Shown: piece after piece, positions 1-9,298 of the stretch
Layout: every line of letters starts with the position of its first letter
Position numbering within the stretch: the stretch's first letter is position 1
NCBI GenBank assembly: GCA_024278075.1
Contig: JAJRTW010000240.1
Location: 1-42,033, forward strand
From: Bacteroidota bacterium
GTDB taxonomy: Bacteria; Bacteroidota; Ignavibacteria; Kapaibacteriales; UBA2268
Direction of reading: 5' to 3'
Length of the DNA stretch: 42,033 nt
Notes under the pieces: model-generated
Seen by the model: only the letters and a program-made list of their open reading frames with translations
Database searches by the model: none
What the model was told of the DNA's origin: nothing
Made by a program: the position numbers and the translations under genes

Positions 1-213
1 ATAATTAAATGATGTGCCATAGAATCATTTTACACGCAGATGTTGTTTTGTTCATTTAAAAAGAAGTTCATTTTTAGGAGAAAACTGTCTTGCCTGTTTT
101 CATATCTCTATTCCTTAGTTAATGAGAAGAGATAATTAGCAATTTCAAATGGAAAAATCAAATATATTTTACAATTTTATTATTTTGAAGGACTTACGAA
201 TTTGAAATATTTC

Positions 214-230
214 TTAACCGGACACTACTG
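214..230. repeat. Solo end of the GTGTCCGGTTAAAAA terminal-inverted-repeat (TIR) family
   Basis: ttaaccggacactactg matches the right ends at 22690-22709 and 26338-26355. Confidence 0.6.
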
Positions 231-253
231 ATATTAATTGAATACTAATTAAT

Positions 254-528
254 TAAGTAGATTGCCCTCAAAAAGCACTAACTGTTTATTGGTATAGTAG
301 TTACATAAGATATTCAACTTAAAAGTGCAAGGAAATGGATTTATTATGCTCTTATGTCTTGCAGATTGTAGGACAACCCCCTGCTCGCCTGGCTCACTTC
401 CCCCTTTTTTAAGGGGGAATAGCCAATTAAATTCCCCCTTAAAAAAGGGGGATTAAGGGGGTTGTTATTCTCCTTAAAGCATGAGCATTAGAATCTTTTT
501 CACTAACTACTTTTTGAGGAAACCTTAA
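254..528. repeat. MITE-like element, family A copy 1 (TIR cCTCAAAAAG; internal CCCCCTT...AAGGGGG palindrome)
   Basis: CCTCAAAAAG at 266-275 and CTTTTTGAGG at 510-519; interior shares 'aagtgcaagg...ttattatgct...caaccccctgctcgcctggctcac' with 7250-7330. Confidence 0.75.
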
Positions 529-584
529 GTAATACGAAAGAAATATTTGATTTTGATTTCGCTGAATATAATGGAAAAGTAGGG

Positions 585-1040
585 ATGCAGATATTTCTCG
601 ATAGCCTTGACCTTAGAAGCCAGGCTAAAATCATTGCTTATATTGATAAACTAATTGAATTGCTGAATGTAAGCCCTTTTCCAAACCATAAATTTTCTAA
701 ATTCTTAAAAGATGGTATTTTTGAATTAAAAGTAAACCTAACCCGAATATTTCGGGTCTTTTACTTAGTAACACTATATCTATTTGATAATATTAGAGAT
801 AGATAAAAACTACGGTAATTATATTTAGCTCATATTTGAGTATCTGATAACACTAATTATTATATGCCTGTCAGCGGTCTCTAATATTTTATGAATAATG
901 CGGGCTAAGAAACAAAACATCAAGAAGCCTGTACTTTTTTGAAGAGAATAAAATGATTGTTTTTACACATGGTTTTATCAAGAAAACGAATAAAACACCT
1001 TCTAAAGAAATTGAAAAAGCTAAAATAATAAGAGATTATT
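585..1040 (+). pseudogene. RelE/HigB (Gp49-like) toxin gene interrupted by a ~170-bp insertion
   Basis: N-terminal part ...NLTRIFRVFY (585-764) and C-terminal part FFEENKMIVFTHGFIKKTNKTPSKEIEKAKIIRDYWRQHNE (935-1040) rejoin if 765-934 is removed; TACTT at both junctions. Confidence 0.7.
765..934. mobile_element. ~170-bp MITE-like insertion inside the toxin gene
   Basis: Flanked by TACTT (762-766 and 932-936); internal inverted similarity ATATTAGAGA / TCTCTAATAT. Confidence 0.5.
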
Positions 1041-1052
1041 GGAGGCAGCACA

Positions 1053-1247
1053 ATGAATAATGCCAAGCAAATTATTAATAATAAAATGAAAGACGATAAT
1101 TTCAGGAGATACTATATTGAAGAGAAACTGAAACTTGATCTTGAGTTTATTATTGATGAATTAAACGATAATATTAAAAATGACAAGCCAAAAAAAGAGA
1201 TATTGAAGGGTGTGAAGAAATTAAAACGTGTTATATCACATACTTAA
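1053..1247 (+). CDS. Small helical protein next to the toxin gene, possible antitoxin or remnant
   Basis: 64-aa ORF starting just after the toxin stop; antitoxin position; no helix-turn-helix motif evident. Confidence 0.45.
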   Translation: MNNAKQIINNKMKDDNFRRYYIEEKLKLDLEFIIDELNDNIKNDKPKKEILKGVKKLKRVISHT

Positions 1248-1475
1248 TGAATGAACAGGTTTGTTTACTTGCCATGATTGTTGTAAAGTGGAAAAGCGTA
1301 ATTATTTTGATTGTAATGGACTACGCATTGGTGGCTTTTGTATATTGATTTTCAAAAACGAAAGTGGAAAAGATGCTTGCTAAGGAACTACTAAAAGAAA
1401 TAATTTGGGAAATTCACCCGTCTTGTTTTATACATTGAAGAAGAAGATGAAAATTTGCAAATCTGAAAATTATTT

Positions 1476-1745
1476 ATGAGGATAAAAATGGCGGACCTTA
1501 TGATAGATATTAATATTGTACCTTTGGAAGAGGGGGGCTATCTGGCATTATCTGATGATTTGCCCGGGCTATTGGCGGAGGGGCGATCGTATCAGGAGGC
1601 ATTGGAAATTGCTTATGATGTCGCAAGAAAGCTAATTGAATCTTACGTAGAGCATAATGATCCTTTACCGGAAAGTATTCAGAAACAGTTGAATAAAACT
1701 CATAAGGTTACGAAATTTAAAATTCCGCTGTCTATTGCTTTATGA
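1476..1745 (+). CDS. hicB: HicB-family antitoxin
   Basis: EEGGYLALSDDLPGLLAEGRSYQEALEIAYDVARKLIESY is HicB-like; overlaps hicA by ATGA. Confidence 0.85.
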   Translation: MRIKMADLMIDINIVPLEEGGYLALSDDLPGLLAEGRSYQEALEIAYDVARKLIESYVEHNDPLPESIQKQLNKTHKVTKFKIPLSIAL

Positions 1746-1966
1746 GTAAGCTTCCCGAATACAATTATAATAAATTGATAAGAAAGCTAAGAGCCGCCGG
1801 TTTTATTTTAGACAGGCAAGCAAAAGGCAGCCATGAAATCTGGTTTAACCCTGATACAAGAAAAAGAACCACAATACTAAACCACTCAAAGCCCATATCG
1901 AAAGGCACTTTGCGAGCTATTATCAAACAGATAGGGATGACAGTCGATGAATTTCTGAATATATAA
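1742..1966 (+). CDS. hicA: HicA-family mRNA interferase toxin
   Basis: LIRKLRAAGFILDRQAKGSHEIWF...GTLRAIIKQIGMTVDEF; GSH catalytic motif. Confidence 0.9.
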   Translation: MSKLPEYNYNKLIRKLRAAGFILDRQAKGSHEIWFNPDTRKRTTILNHSKPISKGTLRAIIKQIGMTVDEFLNI

Positions 1967-1995
1967 AATTGATACGGTTAAGAATATTAAACATC

Positions 1996-2028
1996 AACTT
2001 GTCCAAAGTTTGGAACTTTGGATAAGTT
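1996..2028. repeat. Hairpin (aacttgtccaaagtt / aactttggataagtt), possible terminator or REP-like palindrome
   Basis: 15-nt arms with one mismatch around a TGG loop. Confidence 0.5.
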
Positions 2029-2066
2029 AGCCTTGGTGCTCCAACCAATCTAACGGATTTAAGATT

Positions 2067-3056
2067 ATGATAACAAGCAGAGAGAAAAAGCCGAAACTAT
2101 CGAAGCGAATCAAGAAAATTATGACATCGCGCCCCCTGATCGGGTCGGTGCTGTTTGCCATTGCGCTTTGGGTCTATAGCAGCCTGAACGGCGACTATAT
2201 TACCATCATCAAAGTGCCTTTGTCGGTCAATCTGCCGGATAATCGCGCCCTGGAAGCCATGCCCGAAAAGGAAATATCGGTTAAGGTATCCGGCACCGGT
2301 TGGCAAATATTCAATCTTTTGTTTTTTAGCACTACTAAGAATTGTGTGATCGACCTGACGGATGTCGAAAATAAGAATGATTACTATACGGTGACGCGGA
2401 ATGATATTCTGAATGGGGTGCAAGGCATGATAAACGTGGAGCCGCTGGATGTGTTCCCCTATCATTTCGAGCTGAAGACGGGACTTATTCAGGATCATTT
2501 CGTTAAAGTCCTTCCGAGGGTGACGATAACGCCCCGTGAAGGGTTTATGATTATCGGCGGCATCGTCATCGAGCCCGACAGCATCGAAATCCGAGGTAAC
2601 GACAAGATTATTAAAGATATTACGAACTGGCCGACCATTGATTATCATGCCGATAACGTTTATGAGAGCTTTGCCCTGGCTCTTAAGCTCCTGGATACGC
2701 TTCCGGAGATGGTGGAAGTCTCCGAGCGAGTGGTGATAATATCGGCGAATATCCAGCAATTGGCCGATATAACGGTTAGCGACGTTAAGGTGCAGGTGCG
2801 CGGCGGGGCAAACCTAAAGGGTCATATTATCGACCCGCCAATAATCTCTGTTGTAATCCGCGGCGGGGTAGATCAGTTGTTTGATTTCTCGCCGGAGTCG
2901 GTTTCGGCGTATATCGATTTTATGGATTTGGCTGCTGATTCGACCGGCATAATAATTCCCAAGATAGTCTTTCCCGACAGTCTTATTCTTGTAGGTACTT
3001 ATCCGGAATACGTCTATCATTATGAGGCAGCCAGAAAGTTGGCAGCAAAGGATTAG
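2067..3056 (+). CDS. YbbR-domain (CdaR-like) membrane-anchored protein
   Basis: N-terminal TM segment (SVLFAIALWVYSSLNGD) followed by repeated YbbR-like beta modules. Confidence 0.7.
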   Translation: MITSREKKPKLSKRIKKIMTSRPLIGSVLFAIALWVYSSLNGDYITIIKVPLSVNLPDNRALEAMPEKEISVKVSGTGWQIFNLLFFSTTKNCVIDLTDVENKNDYYTVTRNDILNGVQGMINVEPLDVFPYHFELKTGLIQDHFVKVLPRVTITPREGFMIIGGIVIEPDSIEIRGNDKIIKDITNWPTIDYHADNVYESFALALKLLDTLPEMVEVSERVVIISANIQQLADITVSDVKVQVRGGANLKGHIIDPPIISVVIRGGVDQLFDFSPESVSAYIDFMDLAADSTGIIIPKIVFPDSLILVGTYPEYVYHYEAARKLAAKD

Positions 3057-3147
3057 GCTTGCAGGCGAAGGCTGTGGAATATCGATTCCGAGTTGTTGCG
3101 GGATAGATCGAATAAGAAGAAATTCTTGAAATAATTAGGGTTTTTAT

Positions 3148-5091
3148 ATGAAGAAGATTATTGTCTCCATAATGCTATTGTTTAGTTCTTCGGGATTGCT
3201 CTCACAGGCAGATATTGATTCAACCTTCGATTCGATTTGGCTGCATTCCGGCAGGACATCCGCTGTGATATACTGGCAATTTGCAGATATTTCGAAGGAA
3301 GCTGAAAGCTATGTGGAGTATGGCGAAACCGAAGACTATGGCAGCAGAACCGAAACTACTTCCGAGGCCCGCCGTGCGCAGTTGCATCATATCACCGGAC
3401 TAAAAGCCGGACAGCAATATCATTACAGATTGGTTGCCATTGAAAACGGAAGGGAAACAAAAAGTGAAGACAGCACCTTTACAACCAATAATTATAGTAA
3501 CGCTGTTGAGATAACCAACAGCCCCGACGGTTCGGTTATTACTTTAGGCCAAGCCAATACCACATATATTCTGGCCGAAGATATAACGGCAAATGCAAAT
3601 GCAATTGATATTACAGCCGAAGGGGTTACTCTCGAATTGGATGGCCATAAGATACAGTTTTCACGGAGTTCAGATGAGCTATATCTAACCGGTGTTCTCA
3701 TCTCTGCCCCAAATGCAATAGTATATAATGGCAGGATTATTCAGGGCGATACCGGTGGCGGATACAGCTATGCCATTGGCTCCAGGGGGGAAGCAAACGG
3801 AATAGAATTTGCCGGTTTGTATGTTGGCGTGAACAGGCCGAATGCTTACCCGATGAATCTTTTTAGAAATGCACAAAACATAATAAATATTCATCATAAT
3901 TATCTCTTCAGCTCTGTATCGGAAATTGAAAGCAGGCATTATCCCGGCAATGATTTGATAAGGATAGATGCTTCGGAGGAAAATGCCGAAGTGAGTGTTC
4001 ACCATAACTTGCTGACCGAAGGATGTCATCGTGGAATCAGCCTGTTAAGCGCAGCAAAGAGCCTGTAAATCTATGATAATGACATAAGGCACCACCAACA
4101 ATTCGTGAATGGATATGCCATATACGGAAGCGGGCTAAAGGGAGGAAAAATATTTGATAACCGGATAAGCTCCGTTGGAAGGACTATCCACCTGACTGCG
4201 GCCGACATCGAATACTATGGGAATCGGGCTACTACAAAAGGACACATGACATTAAGCGACAGGCCGCAAGGCTCGGGCATCTGGCTGGAAAGGCGTGTTG
4301 AATTGCATGGAATTAAGTTTGAAGGCACCGGTGCGAAGAACATCAAAGTATATGATAATTTTATGGAGATAACCAAGCCCCAACCCGATGGTGAATGGGA
4401 CTATGTGCCTGCCACTCCGCTGAATATTGCCAGTTATGACCCCAATGCGATGAACGAAGTTTATAATAATAAGGTAATATCGCATACAACATACAGGGCA
4501 ACCCGCCACGGCCCCTATGGCGATTCCGGGGAATGGGCATCTTCAATATATTTTGTAGGAATGACAAATGTAAGCGATCAGGGCCTCTACTCGGTATATA
4601 TTCACGATAATGAGTTCATCAGCAATGACCTCTTTATCAGTGGTGATATTAGAGAAACACATATTGTCAGGATAGAGGATAATATTTTCAGGCTTGGCCC
4701 CGAGCCGACTAATGAATATGCAATTTTCCGGTCTGTTCCTCCGGCGATGCAGGACAGGGTGCTTAATGGTAATAATACTTTTATAATGGGCGATACCACG
4801 TCCGGTGTTGAGAACCAATTTGATGTATCGGGAATAACAAAGATACAGATATTCCCCAACCCTTTCGCACAATCAACTATTATTAATTATGAATTATCAA
4901 TGCCTTCGAGTGTAATATTGAAGGTATATGACGCACTCGGTATTGAAGTTGCAGTGATCGTAGATGAGTTTCAGCCTGCCGGGACACATTCCTGTCTTTT
5001 CAATGCCGGCAATCACTGGCAGGGGATGTATAGCTATACTATTCAAATAGGTGGCCGTGTGGAGAGCGGGAAGATGATGTTGGTGAGATAA
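3148..5091 (+). pseudogene. Secreted right-handed beta-helix protein with fibronectin-III-like N-term and T9SS C-terminal sorting domain; in-frame TAA at 4066-4068
   Basis: ORFs 3148-4068 and 4105-5091 are in the same frame; sequence between reads IYDNDIRHHQQFVNGYAIYG with no other stop; C-term IQIFPNPFAQSTIINYELS...GKMMLVR is T9SS-like. Confidence 0.75.
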
Positions 5092-5131
5092 ATAGAATAT
5101 TGCCTGATGATGGATGTGGCAGGAACATCTA

Positions 5132-5215
5132 TCCCGACAGCCTGATACTTGCCGGGACCTATCCGGAAAATATTTGTCATTACGAAATGGTTAAAACATT
5201 GGCAGTGAAGGATTA
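5132..5215 (+). pseudogene. Duplicated 3'-terminal relic of a ybbR gene
   Basis: Encodes PDSLILAGTYPENICHYEMVKTLAVKD*, vs PDSLILVGTYPEYVYHYEAARKLAAKD* at the end of the 2067-3056 CDS (18/27 aa, 60/84 nt by hand alignment). Confidence 0.8.
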
Positions 5216-5319
5216 GGGCTGGGGGAATTTGGTGGGGGAATTATAATAGTTGCTAAAATAATTGATCATTTATAGTTGATTTACTATTTAGTATTTTTTT
5301 AGTTATTGAGGGAGAAATT

Positions 5320-5526
5320 ATGAAAGAGTATGAATATATCGTCTGGGAAGAAGGAAAATACTATGTTTCACAGTGCATCAATATAAACGTATCTTCATTT
5401 GGCAGCTCGTTTGACGAAGCGATCAGCAATTTGAAGGAAGCAGTCGAATTGTATTTTGAGAATGAGGAAATTGATTTTCCAGTTATTGATAAAGTCCTTC
5501 TTGGAAGAGAGTCAATAGATGTCTAA
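5320..5526 (+). CDS. hicB: HicB-like antitoxin
   Basis: YEYIVWEEGKYYVSQCININVSSFGSSFDEAISNLKEAVELYFE; overlaps the hicA-like ORF. Confidence 0.8.
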   Translation: MKEYEYIVWEEGKYYVSQCININVSSFGSSFDEAISNLKEAVELYFENEEIDFPVIDKVLLGRESIDV

Positions 5527-5746
5527 ATTATATTCCAGTAAGCAGATCATTCAAATCATTGGCCTTTTAGGATTTAAGTTCGTTTCGCAGAAGGGCTATC
5601 ATGGGAAATTTAAGAACGATGAAGGAAATATTTCTATTGTTCCAATGAATAAAAAGGAAATACCTGAGGGGACATTATCCAGTATATTAAAACAGGTGAG
5701 AATAACTAAAAAGGAATTTATTCATTTGTTGAATAGGGGAAAATAA
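5519..5746 (+). CDS. hicA: HicA-like toxin
   Basis: IIQIIGLLGFKFVSQKGYHGKF...IPEGTLSSILKQVRITKKEF. Confidence 0.8.
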   Translation: MSKLYSSKQIIQIIGLLGFKFVSQKGYHGKFKNDEGNISIVPMNKKEIPEGTLSSILKQVRITKKEFIHLLNRGK

Positions 5747-6385
5747 ATGTTTAAGAAGAAACCTTATCTACTTTGTTTTTGTTTGATATTAGGATATATA
5801 TCACTAACTAATTGTGGAGATTCCTCAACAAATAATACAAATGACAGCAGTGTAATAATTCCATTAGCTGTAGGTAATTCTTGGCAATATGCTACTTACA
5901 GGTTTAGAAGCTCCAACAGTGATTCAATATATAATATTGATACAGTTGTAAACAATATTATCAGGGAAATAATATTAAACAATGAAAAATGGTTTATTGG
6001 AGGACACGAAGAATTTGCTTTGACGAATAGAAAGGACGGCTTATGGATGATAGAAGAGATTGGGGATGGCGTATTTCCGGTAGAATCAGCATCCCTATTT
6101 TTTAAATATCCAACAACTGTTGGCGACGAATGGCATTGGCCTTCTATAAAGGATACTATTAGAACCGCCGGTATCAATGAACTTATAGTCGTTCCCGGAG
6201 GTACATTTAAATGTATTGATTATCAAGTAAAATATTCAACCCCAAATAATTATAGGAGTTTACTTTTTGCTCCCAATGTTGGCCAGATTTATGACCGGTT
6301 AATAGCATATGTGAGTACTGAAAAAATACCTCCTGATACTGTTTGGAGAGTTTTTGAATTAATTGATTATAGTGTTCACAATTGA
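5747..6385 (+). CDS. Putative lipoprotein of unknown function
   Basis: N-term MFKKKPYLLCFCLILGYISLTNCGDSS has a lipobox-like LTNC. Confidence 0.6.
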   Translation: MFKKKPYLLCFCLILGYISLTNCGDSSTNNTNDSSVIIPLAVGNSWQYATYRFRSSNSDSIYNIDTVVNNIIREIILNNEKWFIGGHEEFALTNRKDGLWMIEEIGDGVFPVESASLFFKYPTTVGDEWHWPSIKDTIRTAGINELIVVPGGTFKCIDYQVKYSTPNNYRSLLFAPNVGQIYDRLIAYVSTEKIPPDTVWRVFELIDYSVHN

Positions 6386-6402
6386 TGGTGATTTCATATT
6401 AT

Positions 6403-6433
6403 AAAAAAAACGCCAGGAAAAAATCCCGGCGTT
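6403..6433 (-). terminator. Intrinsic terminator read on the minus strand
   Basis: AACGCC-A-GG / CCCGGCGTT stem; 8-A tract on + strand becomes U8 on - strand. Confidence 0.65.
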
Positions 6434-6469
6434 CATTAATAACTCAATACTCATTACTCGATACTCCCC

Positions 6470-6508
6470 CTACCACTCCGAGCCATTCTTCAGGTATTCA
6501 TCTATGGC
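6470..6508 (-). pseudogene. Duplicated 3' end of nfnB (AIDEYLKNGSEW*)
   Basis: About 39 nt matching 7874-7912 with 2 mismatches, followed on - strand by a terminator. Confidence 0.85.
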
Positions 6509-6535
6509 ATAATATCATTTTTTACTTGAAATCGT

Positions 6536-6566
6536 AATTAACTATACCCTTAAAGGTATAGTTAAT
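6536..6566. repeat. Perfect hairpin TTAACTATACC/GGTATAGTTAA
   Basis: 11-bp stem, 6-nt loop. Confidence 0.6.
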
Positions 6567-6694
6567 AAAGAGCTATGTAAATTTTTTGTTTCAATTCAAT
6601 TAGGAATTGATATAACATGCTTTGCAGCCTGACACTACTGACTTTTTACAAATAATGCGTGTTTATCTATTGGGATATTGCACATGCGGATGCC

Positions 6695-6718
6695 AAAAAA
6701 AGCCGGCTCAAGGCCGGC
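6695..6718 (-). terminator. Rho-independent terminator of the ferredoxin gene
   Basis: Minus strand GCCGGC-cttga-GCCGGC-TTTTTTT. Confidence 0.8.
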
Positions 6719-6776
6719 AATTTAAGTATATTACAATTATTCAGAAATGAATACCATCACTGTGTGGACAAAGATA

Positions 6777-6971
6777 TTAGTCTTCGATTGGCAGACAGCA
6801 GTCCACGGGGCAAACTTCCTGGCACTGCGGTTCGTCAAAATAATCATCGCATTCCACGCATTTCTCAGCATCGATTTCGTAAATATCGTCGCCTTCGGTG
6901 ATTGCTTCTGTCGGGCATTCGGGTTCACAAGCTGCGCAATTGATACATTCGTCTGTAATGTACAAAGCCAT
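6777..6971 (-). CDS. 4Fe-4S ferredoxin (YfhL-like, 2x[4Fe-4S])
   Basis: CINCAACEPECP and CVECDDYFDEPQCQEVCPVDCC cluster motifs. Confidence 0.92.
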   Translation of the reverse strand: MALYITDECINCAACEPECPTEAITEGDDIYEIDAEKCVECDDYFDEPQCQEVCPVDCCLPIED

Positions 6972-7174
6972 ATTAATTTCCTCCAGATTCGGATTAGTTT
7001 TTAATGTTAAATGATTTAGAACTTAATGCTACAATAGCAAATTTATGAAGATTCATAATAAACGCCAAAATATTTTTCCAACAATGTTGGGATTTCTATC
7101 TTTATGGGCCAATTCCCTTTCTACCCGAACCCCTGCTCCATCAATTCGCCGTATAGCTGAAAAATATTGTCGCA

Positions 7175-7467
7175 TAATTAGGTTAAACTCAAAAAGTATC
7201 AACTAATCATATTTAAGGTAGTTATAAAAGATATCCAACAACAAAGTGCAAGGCATATAATTTATTATGCTCGAAAACCTTGCAGAAAGTACGGCAACCC
7301 CCTGCTCGCCTGGCTCACTTTCCCCTTTTTTAAGGGGGAATCTAAGTTATTGTAATTTCAACTATTTCCCCCTTAATAAAGGGGGATTTAGGGATTGTTT
7401 TTTTCCTTATTATTGCAAATGTACTCATAATTTTATCTTAGTCGACTTTTTGAGTGAACCCTAATTA
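7175..7467. repeat. MITE-like element, family A copy 2
   Basis: TIR TAATTAGGTTAAACTCAAAAAGT vs reverse complement of ACTTTTTGAGTGAACCCTAATTA; interior homologous to 254-528. Confidence 0.8.
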
Positions 7468-7664
7468 ATAAACTAATGCTATGCAAAGTGAAAATTAATG
7501 CTTTATTTTTCAATCTAACGGGATACTATTCAGATAGCAATCATCAACAACCGAAGGCGCCCCCCTATTTATCCCCCCCCCTATCACAAGGATGGGATTT
7601 GCTCTTTTTAATTTTCCCTGGTGTAGCATCCCTATGAAAAGGTAATATATTTAGCCGTCCTATT

Positions 7665-7847
7665 ACTAGTGTTGTGTCAACTGTACTATGTCATTCCGGA
7701 CTTGTTTAGCCCAGTGAAATCCCGCCTTCGGGAATCCGGAATCCATCTTAATATAGCCATATAGCCTGTGAATACCGGATTCTGAAACAAGTTCCGCAAT
7801 GACAGCCAACAAATAATTCGTCAAAGCATGCTTGACATGACACTATT
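7665..7847. repeat. MITE-like element, family C copy (ACTAGTGTYGTGTCA TIR)
   Basis: ACTAGTGTTGTGTCAACTGTAC at left; GCATGCTTGACATGACACTATT at right; interior shared with 40335-40502. Confidence 0.75.
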
Positions 7848-7873
7848 TACTCCATAGCATAATTGATTCAATA

Positions 7874-9298
7874 CTACCATTCCGAGCCATTCTTCAGGTA
7901 TTCATCAATGGCAGATGCAGCAACCCTGCCCGCACCCATCGCAAGAATCACCGTAGCTCCGCCGGTAACGATGTCGCCGCCTGCGAATACACCCTTCTTA
8001 TTGGTTTTCATCGTAGATTCGTCAACGAGAATATTGCCCCATTTATTAACTTTAAGGTCGGGAGTGGTCTGATTGATAATCGGGTTAGAGCCGTTGCCGA
8101 TAGCGACAATCGCCACGTCTACATCCACCTCTTCGATAGCACCTTCGATAGGAACGGGACGGCGTCGGCCCGAAGCATCCGGCTCGCCAAGCTCCATCTT
8201 CTGCAGCTTCATCGATTTCAGCCAGCCGTTTTCATCGCCCTTGAACTCCAGCGGGGAAGCCAGCAGGTGGAATTCGATTCCCTCCTCCTTGGCGTGTTTG
8301 ATTTCCTCTACCCTTGCCGGCATTTCGGCTTCTGTGCGCCGGTAGCAAATTAATGCCCGTTTAGCACCCAGCCTTTTCGCCGTCCTCACGCCATCCATAG
8401 CAGTGTTCCCACCGCCAAAAACAACAGCATTCCTGCCCTTAATATCATACATTGGAGTATCGTTATTCGGGAAATCATAAGCCTTCATCAGATTCACACG
8501 CGTCAGGAACTCGTTGGCCGAATAAACGCCATTAAGATGTTCGCCCGGGATGTTCATAAAGTAGGGCAACCCGGCACCAACGCCAATAAACACCGCATCG
8601 AAATTATCGAATAATTCGTCTACGGTCTCGATTCTGCCGATAATATAATTGGTCTTGAATACGACGCCCATTTTCTCGAGCGCCGTCACCTCGGCCTTAA
8701 CTATGTCCTTTGGCAGGCGAAATTCGGGAATGCCGTAGATCAGCACTCCGCCAATGTCGTGAAGAGCCTCGAATACCGTCACCTCATGCCCCATCTGAAC
8801 CAAATCGCCAGCACAGCTTAGGCCTGCGGGGCCGCCGCCAACGATGGCTACCTTTTTGCCAGTCTTATCTTTCAGCTTCGGCGGGTTGAACCCAACGTTC
8901 TCTCTTTCCCAATCGGCAGCAAACCGCTCGAGGTTCCCGACGGCAACGGAAGTGAATTTCTTTGTCAGCACGCAAACCTGCTCGCATTGCTCTTCCTGTG
9001 GGCATACCCTGCCACACACAGCTGGCAGAGCATTGTCCTGCTTCAATATTTCACCAGCTTTGCGGAAATCGCCTTCGCGGATTGCCATAATAAATTCAGG
9101 GATTTTCACCCTGACAGGGCATCCGTCCACACACAATGGCTTCTTGCATTGGATACAGCGGTTTGCCTCTTCGATGGCCATTTCGGCCGTATATCCGAAG
9201 TTAACTTCCGTGAAGTTCTTATTTCTTAATTCAGCTTCCTGCTCCGGCATCCCGTGACGCAGGATTTTCATTCTTTCCTTATTTGTCAATTCAGTCAT
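7874..9298 (-). CDS. nfnB: NfnB / GltD-like NADPH-dependent FAD oxidoreductase subunit
   Basis: N-terminal 4Fe-4S cysteines CIQCKKPLCVDGCPV...CGRVCPQEEQCEQVC; GGGPAGLSCA; GGGNTAMDGVRTAKRLGA; overlaps the upstream NfnA gene by 8 bp. Confidence 0.9.
   Translation of the reverse strand: MTELTNKERMKILRHGMPEQEAELRNKNFTEVNFGYTAEMAIEEANRCIQCKKPLCVDGCPVRVKIPEFIMAIREGDFRKAGEILKQDNALPAVCGRVCPQEEQCEQVCVLTKKFTSVAVGNLERFAADWERENVGFNPPKLKDKTGKKVAIVGGGPAGLSCAGDLVQMGHEVTVFEALHDIGGVLIYGIPEFRLPKDIVKAEVTALEKMGVVFKTNYIIGRIETVDELFDNFDAVFIGVGAGLPYFMNIPGEHLNGVYSANEFLTRVNLMKAYDFPNNDTPMYDIKGRNAVVFGGGNTAMDGVRTAKRLGAKRALICYRRTEAEMPARVEEIKHAKEEGIEFHLLASPLEFKGDENGWLKSMKLQKMELGEPDASGRRRPVPIEGAIEEVDVDVAIVAIGNGSNPIINQTTPDLKVNKWGNILVDESTMKTNKKGVFAGGDIVTGGATVILAMGAGRVAASAIDEYLKNGSEW

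Noticed and set aside
1248-1475. Possible cysteine-cluster protein (FTCHDCCKVEKRNYFDCNGLRIGGFC...)
   Set aside because: Short, no convincing start or domain; could be a gene fragment but not supportable.
2097-2759. 220-aa minus-strand ORF opposite ybbR
   Set aside because: Fully antisense to a well-supported CDS; composition looks like a frame shadow.
6659-7004. Plus-strand ORFs (80 and 85 aa) over the ferredoxin gene
   Set aside because: Overlap the ferredoxin on the opposite strand, whose cysteine motifs are unambiguous.
8844-9257. 137-aa plus-strand ORF within nfnB
   Set aside because: Antisense shadow of nfnB with no recognisable domain.
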